From Kiritimatiellia bacterium (GTDB lineage: Bacteria > Verrucomicrobiota > Kiritimatiellia > RFP12 > DVOR01), in the NCBI GenBank assembly GCA_017646485.1, contig JAGCML010000315.1:1-5171 (forward strand): a stretch of DNA of 5,171 nt, written 5' to 3'. Shown in pieces: positions 1 to 5,103 of this stretch. The translations under genes and the position numbers were made by a program. Position 1 is the first letter of the stretch, and the number at the start of each line of letters is the position of its first letter. The notes beneath the pieces were generated by a model, which had not been told where the DNA came from, made no database searches, and saw nothing but the letters and a program-made list of their open reading frames with translations.

Positions 1-1
1 A

Positions 2-790
2 GAGGAAATTTTTGCCCATCCTGCATGGGTGATGCCTTGCCAGTGGGGGGACGAACGTTGCTTCCTGTGTCGCTCCGCAGCCAAACCTCGTGATGTGATT
101 GGCTTGGCAATTAAGTTGGACGATGACGAACACTTCCTCGGATTAGCCAATCGCGAACGTTTCCCCGACCTTCATCAACTGTGGACCGAAAAGGGGCATT
201 TGCCAGATGCCTTACTCTTGGCACTTGTCGAAAAGGAGTGCGGCGAACTCTTGCAGTTGATTGAAAATGTGGTGCGTCGTCAGGTGAGCGTCTTGGGTTT
301 GGATGATCCTGCCAAACGGGCAAGCGCAGTCGCCTTTGATGTGATTGGGGCAACGGATGGTGTGATTCGCGCAACCTTTGTCTTGGATGTTAAACCCTCC
401 ATGGTGCGTACCTTTGGGCAATTACGCTTCTTAGATACCAGTCATTCCTCGCTCCGTGACTTGACGCGTCCGGCACGTGCGGTTTATGCCGCCTTTGATT
501 TGTCTGAAACGGCGTTGGGTAGCTTAGCTGCTGGCGATTATTTACTTTTGCCTGAATTAGCGAGCGCAACGTTCGGCGAATGGGCTTGCGACCTACCTGC
601 GGATATGCGTTGCCGTGTGGTGGCCCCAACGGAAACGTCCATCTCCTTTGCCGCCTTCGCCGATCAACGCTTGCCTGCGTGCCCGCGTCCAACGGCTTTG
701 GACTTGGCGGTGGGTGATCGTGTGGTTGCTCGTGGTCGTCTTGCGCAACTCTGCAATCAAATGGCCTTTGAGATTGAGGAGGTGCTTTAA
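2..790 (+). CDS. sctQ: Type III secretion cytoplasmic ring (C-ring / sorting platform) protein SctQ, 5'-partial
   Basis: SctQ is the YscQ/FliM-FliN-like protein of the cytoplasmic sorting platform that recruits the ATPase complex and chaperone-substrate complexes. The frame is open to the left edge. The GTG at 29 and ATG at 32 have no close ribosome site, so the true start probably lies outside the window; 253 residues follow the GTG. The assignment rests mainly on position immediately upstream of sctRSTU. Numbering from the GTG, residues 150-175 resemble the first half of a SpoA domain (hydrophobic strand, then an L..LAAGDYLLLPE segment). Residues 224-253 resemble the end of a SpoA domain (VGDRVVARGRLAQL, then FEIEEVL, where families usually have GELV...GVRI). 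No membrane segment is seen. The protein is divergent: two complete SpoA domains, usual for SctQ, are not evident. A C-X6-C-X2-C cluster lies near the left edge (Cys4, 11, 14). The stop overlaps the sctR start by one base. Family identity is likely; exact domain limits are inference. Confidence 0.72.
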   Translation, partial: EEIFAHPAWVMPCQWGDERCFLCRSAAKPRDVIGLAIKLDDDEHFLGLANRERFPDLHQLWTEKGHLPDALLLALVEKECGELLQLIENVVRRQVSVLGLDDPAKRASAVAFDVIGATDGVIRATFVLDVKPSMVRTFGQLRFLDTSHSSLRDLTRPARAVYAAFDLSETALGSLAAGDYLLLPELASATFGEWACDLPADMRCRVVAPTETSISFAAFADQRLPACPRPTALDLAVGDRVVARGRLAQLCNQMAFEIEEVL

Positions 791-1446
791 TGTTTCAAAC
801 AGACCCGTTTGCCTTAATTGCCTTACTGGTCGGGCTTTCGCTGGTGGCGTTTGTCGCCATGGTGGCCACAAGTTATTTGAAGATTGTGGTGGTGGTTAGC
901 CTTGTGCGCAACGCATTAGGTATTCAGTCGATACCGCCAAACACGGTGGTCAATGCACTCGCTCTCATTCTTACCTTTTACATTATGGCACCTGTGGTGG
1001 GGGAGAGTTGGGATAATTACCATCGCTACAAAGAAGAGAATGTGCCGGCGGTTGAATACAACACCGACCTCGCCCTGAAATCTGCCGAACCCTTCCGCCA
1101 GTGGTTGGTTCGCCAGACGAATGATCGCGAACGCGCCTTCTTTGTCTCGACCGCCGAACGTCTCTGGGCGAAGCCCGATGAGGAGACGGCAAAGGTGGAT
1201 CCTGAGAGTTTTCACATTTTAATCCCAAGCTTTTGTGTTTCAGAACTCTCGAAAGCCTTCCAAATCGGCTTTTTGATCTATTTGCCCTTTATTGCCATTG
1301 ACATTATCGTCTCCAACATCTTGCTCGCCATGGGCATGATGATGGTTTCACCCGTGACCATTTCATTGCCTTTTAAACTCTTGCTCTTTGTCATGGTGAA
1401 TGGGTGGACCTTGCTCATTCAAGGTTTGATCAGGGGGTACATCTAA
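790..1446 (+). CDS. sctR: Type III secretion export apparatus protein SctR (FliP/YscR family)
   Basis: SctR is an integral inner-membrane protein; five copies with SctS and SctT form the helical export gate through which unfolded substrates pass. The 218-residue length is typical of non-flagellar SctR. Family hallmarks are clear: an N-terminal hydrophobic segment (about 7-26), then TSYLKIVVVVSLVRNALG (27-44) and the IPPN turn (48-51), a second hydrophobic stretch (52-70), a soluble periplasmic-type charged region (about 72-140), then ILIPSFCVSELSKAFQIGF (143-161) followed by two hydrophobic segments (about 162-182 and 194-212). The MGMMMVSP stretch (181-188) is the methionine-rich family motif. 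The ATG at 790 overlaps the sctQ stop (TAATG) and is preceded by GAGGAGG at 776-782, seven bases away, so the start is secure. It lies second in the sctQRSTU operon. The flagellar paralogue FliP is the only alternative; the absence of a signal peptide and the neighbours favour SctR. Confidence 0.97.
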   Translation: MFQTDPFALIALLVGLSLVAFVAMVATSYLKIVVVVSLVRNALGIQSIPPNTVVNALALILTFYIMAPVVGESWDNYHRYKEENVPAVEYNTDLALKSAEPFRQWLVRQTNDRERAFFVSTAERLWAKPDEETAKVDPESFHILIPSFCVSELSKAFQIGFLIYLPFIAIDIIVSNILLAMGMMMVSPVTISLPFKLLLFVMVNGWTLLIQGLIRGYI

Positions 1447-1715
1447 TGAACCAAGCCCAACTTCTTGATTATGCGCAGACGTGTTTGATTCTTGTGCTTC
1501 GTCTCTCGCTAATTCCAATTATTGTGGCAACGGTGATTGGCTTGCTTGTATCGCTCTTACAAGCCCTTACACAAGTGCAAGAACAGACCCTGGGATTCGC
1601 GGTGAAGTTAATCGCAATTGCCTTGACCATCATGGCAGCGAGCTCGTGGATGGGGGGCGAAATCCTCTTGTATACGCAAGAGATTTTTAATAAATTCCCG
1701 CTCCTCGGACACTAA
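1446..1715 (+). CDS. sctS: Type III secretion export apparatus protein SctS (FliQ/YscS family)
   Basis: SctS is a small two-helix membrane protein; about four copies wrap around the SctR-SctT core of the export gate. The 89-residue product has the family layout: two hydrophobic hairpin segments (about 12-38 and 50-76) joined by the conserved polar loop. The signature is LLVSLLQALTQVQEQTLGF (33-51), with proline 24 early in the first helix and the Q-A-x-T-Q-x-Q-E-x-T pattern intact. The chosen ATG at 1446 overlaps the sctR stop (TAATG) and has AGGGGG at 1432-1437, eight bases upstream. An in-frame start at 1404 would add 14 polar residues encoded inside sctR and is unlikely. Its stop codon directly abuts the sctT start. 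The flagellar homologue FliQ has the same length, so the non-flagellar call depends on the operon. Confidence 0.96.
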   Translation: MNQAQLLDYAQTCLILVLRLSLIPIIVATVIGLLVSLLQALTQVQEQTLGFAVKLIAIALTIMAASSWMGGEILLYTQEIFNKFPLLGH

Positions 1716-2501
1716 ATGCATTACCTTGAGTTCCATCAATGGATTCTTGCGGCCGTCATTGCAATGGCGCGCATTGGTGGTGCTTTTGCGATTTGTCCAG
1801 CTTTAGCGGATTCCATGATTCCTGGGATTGCGCGCCGTGCGGCGATTTTAGCACTTGCCTTCCTTGTGATTCCCATGATTCGTGAAACGATGCCGCCAGG
1901 CGAACCGAATCTGTGGATGTTTTCACTGGTGGCACTCAAAGAGGCCTTTATTGGTTTTCTCATCGGCTTCTTTTCTGCTGTTCCCTTTTGGATTGTTGAG
2001 AATGTCGGTAATTTTATTGATAACCAACGCGGCGCAACGATGGGTGAAGTCTACTCTCCTTTAAGCGGTACGCAGGTCTCAACTTTTGGTGTCTTCTTTA
2101 CGCAAATCGCCTCTACACTCTTCTTTGTGAGCGGAGCTGTCTTACTTCTCTTGGGCGCACTCTATAAAAGCTTTGAGATTTGGCCAGTCTTCACGGTAGG
2201 GGTGGAAATGACCGCAGATGCAGCGACCAACATTCTCTTTACGATGGATGAGATGTTGCGTGTGACCTTGGTGATTTCGGCTCCTATTATTATTGTAATG
2301 TTTTTGGCAACGTTGGGATTGGGTCTTGTTAATCGCACCGCACCTCAACTCAACGTCTTCTTTTTGTCAATGCCGATTAAGTCCGCCCTTGGTATTGCGC
2401 TGCTCATCATCTATCTCCCGTTCATTATGGATATGTTGATGTATACCAAGGAAACAGAGATCCTTCATCCTGCAATGGGGATCCTTCAGGAGGGGGATTA
2501 A
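1716..2501 (+). CDS. sctT: Type III secretion export apparatus protein SctT (FliR/YscT family)
   Basis: SctT is the single-copy membrane subunit that completes the SctR5-SctT1 export gate. The product has 261 residues, normal for the family, with hydrophobic segments at about 8-30, 41-55, 68-92, 125-150, 182-207 and 218-242. Family motifs visible include KEAFIGFLIGF (75-85), the conserved IDNQRGATMGE (101-111) followed by P-L-S-G-x-Q-x-S (115-122), and GLVNRTAPQLNVFFLSMPIK (203-222), all characteristic of the FliR/YscT family. The ATG at 1716 follows the sctS stop with no gap. No convincing Shine-Dalgarno precedes it (the upstream stretch is pyrimidine-rich), so translation is probably coupled to sctS. 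The stop overlaps the sctU start by one base. Confidence 0.96.
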   Translation: MHYLEFHQWILAAVIAMARIGGAFAICPALADSMIPGIARRAAILALAFLVIPMIRETMPPGEPNLWMFSLVALKEAFIGFLIGFFSAVPFWIVENVGNFIDNQRGATMGEVYSPLSGTQVSTFGVFFTQIASTLFFVSGAVLLLLGALYKSFEIWPVFTVGVEMTADAATNILFTMDEMLRVTLVISAPIIIVMFLATLGLGLVNRTAPQLNVFFLSMPIKSALGIALLIIYLPFIMDMLMYTKETEILHPAMGILQEGD

Positions 2502-3592
2502 TGGCGGAGCAGAGTGGCGAAAAGACCGAGATGCCGACCCCAAAGAAGTTGCGTGATGCGCGCAATAAAGGGCAGGTGTGTTCCTCTAAAGACATTGTCT
2601 CAACCGCCATTCTCATTGTGGGCTTCTGCCTCTGCGCAGTCTTGGGGATTATGTTGGTAGATGATTTTTCCAATTTAATGTCCTATATTGCCACAATCAT
2701 TAACGAACCCTCCGTAATGGCGCCACGTGAAGTGGGCAAACTCGCCCTCGTGATAATTTGTAAACACTCCTTTATCTTTGTGGCCTGTGCCGCCGTTGTC
2801 GGCATTATTGCCAATACCGCGCAGGTGGGCTTCCTCTTTACCTTTGAACCCCTAAAGCCAGACATGAATAAATTGAATGTGGTAGAAGGGTTTAAGCGTA
2901 TCTTTGCTAAGCGCAACCTCTTTGAGTTTCTCAAAAATATTGTCAAGGTTGTCTTCTTGGGCTATCTCGTGTGGAAGATTATCTGGGCCTCTGTGCCAGA
3001 ACTCCTCACGATGTGTTACGGTACGATTGATGATATCTTTCCTTGCGTCTCTCTCATGTTGAAACGTTTGGCCTGTTACACTGTGTTTGGTTATGTGGTC
3101 ATTGCGGTTGTAGATCGCATCTTCCAAGGGCGCGACTACACTAAACAGATGATGATGACCAAAGACGAGGTTAAACGCGAATACAAGGAAATGGAAGGTT
3201 CCTCCGAGATTAAACAGGCGCAACGTCAATTCCGCGATGAAATTCTCAATGGTCCCGAACCTGCGAAAGCGACGCGTGAAGCAGATGTGGTGGTGACGAA
3301 CCCGACTCACTTGGCTATCGGTATTCGCTACCGTGCGGAAGAGGCTCCTCTGCCGAAGATTGTTGTGGCGGGTGCCGATCGTATCGCAAAAATTATTCGT
3401 GAAACAGCGGTTGAGGAGGGGATTCCAATTATGGAAGATGTCTCTCTTGCACGCCGACTCTATGCCTTGGGTAAAGTCGAAGACTACATCCCGCCCGAAT
3501 TGGTTGAACCTGTGGCTGAAGTACTGAAATGGGTCAAACGCCTCGAACAGGCCCGTCGTGAAGAACGCGAATTGGATGAAATCGCACTCTAA
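2501..3592 (+). CDS. sctU: Type III secretion autoprotease / substrate-specificity switch SctU (FlhB/YscU family)
   Basis: SctU sits at the export gate and switches substrate class from needle and rod subunits to translocators and effectors after self-cleavage. The 363-residue protein begins with the family N-terminus GEKTEMPTPKKLRDARNKGQ (6-25), followed by about four membrane segments (34-54, 80-104, 143-163, 186-206). The linker K-D-E-V-K-R-E-Y-K-E-M-E-G (221-233) leads into the cytoplasmic domain. The autocleavage motif NPTH is intact at residues 267-270 (codons from 3299), cleavage being expected between Asn267 and Pro268. The C-terminal half contains the conserved G-I-P-I-x-E-D-V-x-L-A-R-x-L segment and ends in a charged helix. 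The ATG at 2501 overlaps the sctT stop and has AGGAGG at 2488-2493, seven bases upstream. From memory it looks closer to YscU-type than to FlhB-type proteins. It is the last gene of this operon and converges on the sigma gene. Confidence 0.97.
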   Translation: MAEQSGEKTEMPTPKKLRDARNKGQVCSSKDIVSTAILIVGFCLCAVLGIMLVDDFSNLMSYIATIINEPSVMAPREVGKLALVIICKHSFIFVACAAVVGIIANTAQVGFLFTFEPLKPDMNKLNVVEGFKRIFAKRNLFEFLKNIVKVVFLGYLVWKIIWASVPELLTMCYGTIDDIFPCVSLMLKRLACYTVFGYVVIAVVDRIFQGRDYTKQMMMTKDEVKREYKEMEGSSEIKQAQRQFRDEILNGPEPAKATREADVVVTNPTHLAIGIRYRAEEAPLPKIVVAGADRIAKIIRETAVEEGIPIMEDVSLARRLYALGKVEDYIPPELVEPVAEVLKWVKRLEQARREERELDEIAL

Positions 3593-3636
3593 TCAACCGA
3601 TTGAATGAATTGTAATGCGCCCTGCTGACGAACACT
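3593..3636. other. Short spacer between convergent sctU and ECF sigma gene
   Basis: Only 44 bases separate the two convergent stop codons. I see a four-base-pair stem (TCAA-CCGA-TTGA, 3593-3604) but no GC-rich hairpin and no T-run on either strand. No intrinsic terminator can be supported here. Transcripts from the two sides may overlap at their 3' ends or end by Rho. Confidence 0.6.
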
Positions 3637-4134
3637 TTAGACGTTGAGGTCGGAGAGGAATTCGCGGAGTTTGTTTTTAGCACGATGGATGCGTACCTTC
3701 ACTAAGCTTTCAGTGGCATTTGTTTCACGTGCAATTTCCGCAATAGAGAGCTCTGCGACTTGGAAGAGTGTGTATGCCTCACGCAAGAGTGGAGGAAGTT
3801 GGTCCAACGCTACTTGAATCCGCTGACGAAGGTAGTCTCGATCCGTTGATGATGTAGGGTGGGGCGCCTCAACAGTCTCCTCAGGGAGGGCTTGGTCAGT
3901 GTAGACGATGCGCTGATTATCGCGAATTTGATTCTTGCGAAGGTTGCGTGCAATGGTGAAGACGAGATTGGTTACCGACGCATCATCATCGTGAAGCGTG
4001 TCGCGCATGTTCCAGAGTTTTAAAAAGGTCTCTTGGGTGAGATCACATGCTTGTGCATGGGAAGAACCCGAAGCGATCAACCAATTGGTTAATCGTGGCG
4101 CAAGGGTGCGGTAGCGTTCTTCAATCGTCATCAT
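3637..4134 (-). CDS. ECF (extracytoplasmic function) RNA polymerase sigma factor
   Basis: This protein should direct RNA polymerase to a set of alternative promoters. With the ATG at 4134 it has 165 residues, the size of a minimal ECF sigma factor with only regions 2 and 4. Region 2 (about 7-75) shows DLTQETFLKLW (31-41) and the helix VTNLVFTIARNLRKNQIRDN (54-73), the region 2.1-2.4 pattern. After an acidic, proline-containing linker (about 80-98), region 4 (about 103-160) shows LDQLPPLLREAYTLFQV and the helix-turn-helix LSIAEIARETNATESLVKVR (129-148), then IHRAKNKLRE. A TTG start at 4158 would add eight residues but has no ribosome site. The ATG has AAAGG 13 bases upstream, which is long, so the start is uncertain. 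No anti-sigma gene lies beside it on either side. Convergence with sctU and divergence from a second small-gene operon suggest control of T3SS genes, by analogy with HrpL; this is inference. Confidence 0.9.
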   Translation of the reverse strand: MMTIEERYRTLAPRLTNWLIASGSSHAQACDLTQETFLKLWNMRDTLHDDDASVTNLVFTIARNLRKNQIRDNQRIVYTDQALPEETVEAPHPTSSTDRDYLRQRIQVALDQLPPLLREAYTLFQVAELSIAEIARETNATESLVKVRIHRAKNKLREFLSDLNV

Positions 4135-4183
4135 CTGCGTGTATAAGCCTTTACGCAAGGGTATGTCTTAAATACTAAGTGAT

Positions 4184-4212
4184 ATTATAGCGCATTGGTG
4201 GCGTGATGGCAT
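4184..4212 (-). promoter_or_regulatory. Sigma-70-type promoter for the ECF sigma gene
   Basis: On the minus strand a perfect TATAAT -10 box (4189 down to 4184) is preceded, with a 17-base spacer, by ATGCCA (4212-4207), which matches four of six bases of TTGACA. Transcription would start near 4177, giving a leader of about 43 bases before the ATG at 4134, or about 19 before the alternative TTG at 4158. The housekeeping-like architecture implies that the sigma gene itself is read by the main RNA polymerase rather than only by its own product. Confidence 0.65.
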
Positions 4213-4287
4213 TGCGTTTAAGCTTTTTCCCATGTATTTCTCAAAAAACTTTATTCTTTTTCAAAGCAAACAGTTTTTGGGAAAAGT

Positions 4288-4296
4288 TGGTATAAA
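4288..4296 (+). promoter_or_regulatory. Candidate extended -10 promoter for the 4444 operon
   Basis: TGG-TATAAA matches the extended -10 form (TGN followed by five of six TATAAT bases). No -35 hexamer is visible at 16-18 bases upstream, as is usual for extended -10 promoters. A start near 4303 would give a leader of about 140 bases before the ATG at 4444. AT-rich DNA yields such matches by chance, so this is only a candidate. Confidence 0.3.
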
Positions 4297-4393
4297 AGGC
4301 ATAGATAGGATGAGTAAAAGCCGTACTTTTGAACGCTCGCTTCATAAGGTATGCAAAGAAATAAAATAAAAAATTGAAAAAAGTGAAAAAAAG

Positions 4394-4423
4394 TTGTAAC
4401 CTTTTTCTGTTGGTAAGTGTAAA
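4394..4423 (+). promoter_or_regulatory. Possible ECF-type promoter upstream of the 4444 gene
   Basis: TTGTAACC (4394-4401) resembles the AAC-containing -35 element typical of ECF sigma factors. It is followed after a T-rich spacer by GTGTAAA (4417-4423) in a suitable -10 position. The start would fall about 15 bases before the ATG at 4444, leaving just room for the AAGGAAG ribosome site (4431-4437). The -10 half is weak and lacks a clear CGT core. The proposal depends on the neighbouring ECF gene and is inference. Confidence 0.22.
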
Positions 4424-4443
4424 GAGGGCAAAGGAAGACGCTA

Positions 4444-4713
4444 ATGAATGTGGATTTAAAGACTTCAATGAGCGCAAGACGCTTAGATGGCACGGGCTTT
4501 GAACAGCCAGTGAAGGGGGACGTTGCGAAGATGGACTCGGCGCAACCCATGCGTTTTTCAGATTCCGCGCTGAAGGTGACGACCGCATCGGCTTCTCCCC
4601 TTGCTGCATTGGATGAGGCGCAGGATGTAGATTTGCGTCGCGATGATGATTTGGGGCAGTTGATGATGAAGGCATTTGATTTTCAGCCGCCTGAAATGCC
4701 CAACTTTGTTTAA
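4444..4713 (+). CDS. Small hydrophilic protein of unknown function, possible T3SS substrate or accessory protein
   Basis: I do not recognise this 89-residue protein. It is supported as a gene by a good ribosome site (AAGGAAG at 4431-4437, six bases before the ATG), by GC content like the neighbouring genes after an AT-rich leader, and by tight linkage to the next gene (17-base gap). The product has no membrane segment, signal peptide or cysteine. The first 60 residues are rich in Ser, Thr, Ala, Gly and charged residues and look disordered, as many T3SS-exported N-termini do. An acidic patch follows (residues 57-70, including R-R-D-D-D), then a short hydrophobic-aromatic tail with M-M-K-A-F-D-F (74-80) and Q-P-P-E-M-P-N-F-V at the end. 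Its size overlaps that of needle (SctF) and inner-rod (SctI) subunits, but I see neither family's helical hairpin. Function unknown; export by the T3SS is a guess from context. Confidence 0.72.
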   Translation: MNVDLKTSMSARRLDGTGFEQPVKGDVAKMDSAQPMRFSDSALKVTTASASPLAALDEAQDVDLRRDDDLGQLMMKAFDFQPPEMPNFV

Positions 4714-4730
4714 TATACAGAGGTGCCACC

Positions 4731-5075
4731 ATGGACGCAGAGACAGAGGCTTATTTGGCAAAAGTGCGCAAGACAATCACGGAATCCAAACGTATGATTG
4801 AAACGGTGAAGTTGCGCTTTGCAGAGACCGATCGCTTGTTAGAGGAAAGTGGAACGACGCGCGAAGAGGTGATGAAGATGCGCTTCTCCAAGGAACAGCT
4901 CGCTGCGGTCAATGCGGAACTCGAACGCCGTGGCTTGACCCCCTTGGCCCCGACAGAAGCGCGTGAGACGGAGGCTTCGGCTGCAATCCGATTGCCCGAG
5001 TCGGCCGATGCGCGTGTGGATGGCGAGAATCGCCGTCGGAAATTCGCTACAATGATGAAACCCTTTCGTGTGTAA
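4731..5075 (+). CDS. Small charged helical protein of unknown function in the T3SS cluster
   Basis: I do not recognise this 114-residue protein. It starts at an ATG with AGAGGTG (4719-4725) five bases upstream and lies 17 bases after the preceding stop, so the two are probably co-transcribed. Residues 1-67 are strongly charged and predicted helical by eye, with a break at Gly41-Thr42-Thr43: a first helix (about 3-39) and a second (about 44-67) ending in E-L-E-R-R-G-L. This could be a helical hairpin or coiled coil. Residues 68-95 are Pro/Ala/Glu-rich and probably flexible; the C-terminus (97-114) is basic, with N-R-R-R-K and M-M-K-P-F. There is no membrane segment, signal peptide or cysteine. 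Size and helical hairpin would suit a T3SS chaperone, a stalk-like SctO protein or an exported helical protein, but no family motif supports a choice. Confidence 0.78.
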   Translation: MDAETEAYLAKVRKTITESKRMIETVKLRFAETDRLLEESGTTREEVMKMRFSKEQLAAVNAELERRGLTPLAPTEARETEASAAIRLPESADARVDGENRRRKFATMMKPFRV

Positions 5076-5103
5076 GCACCTTTAATCGTTAAGGAGTACG
5101 GTT

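Larger units (their letters stand above)
4213..4443. other. AT-rich divergent intergenic regulatory region
   Basis: By hand count this stretch is about 32% GC (74 of 231 bases), far below the coding DNA on both sides (45-57% in two lines I counted). It contains several A- and T-tracts (around 4224-4260, 4363-4393), nested inverted repeats at 4224-4286, an extended -10 candidate at 4288-4296, and a possible ECF-type -35 element at 4394-4401. No RNA gene is recognised. A 19-codon open frame at 4310-4369 is not convincing as a gene. The most likely role is control of the downstream + strand operon. Confidence 0.6.

Noticed and set aside
1404..1445. Upstream in-frame start for sctS
   Set aside because: It would add 14 polar residues inside the sctR coding region that the SctS family lacks; the overlapping TAATG start at 1446 has a good ribosome site.
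2852..3310. A 152-codon minus-strand open frame within sctU
   Set aside because: It lies antisense to well-conserved sctU codons including the NPTH region; its translation shows no family pattern and it has no separate promoter or ribosome site. It is a shadow frame.
790..3592. Flagellar fliPQR-flhB instead of a secretion system
   Set aside because: SctR lacks the FliP signal peptide, no fliO or flhA lies in the expected places, and SctU looks YscU-like. The flagellar option cannot be fully excluded without the rest of the cluster, but it is less likely.
3593..3640. Possible bidirectional terminator between sctU and the sigma gene
   Set aside because: Only a four-base-pair stem without GC-rich arms or a T-run is present.
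4241..4732. A 163-codon minus-strand open frame and an overlapping 99-codon one across the 4444 gene and the AT-rich region
   Set aside because: The translation is biased (Phe/Lys-rich from A-tracts, Ser/Pro-rich opposite the 4444 gene). The + strand genes there have proper ribosome sites and tight spacing, so these are shadows.
4724..4734. Kozak-like GCCACCATGG around the 114-aa gene start
   Set aside because: It matches the eukaryotic consensus by chance; a bacterial Shine-Dalgarno (AGAGGTG) sits at the right distance and all other genes are bacterial.
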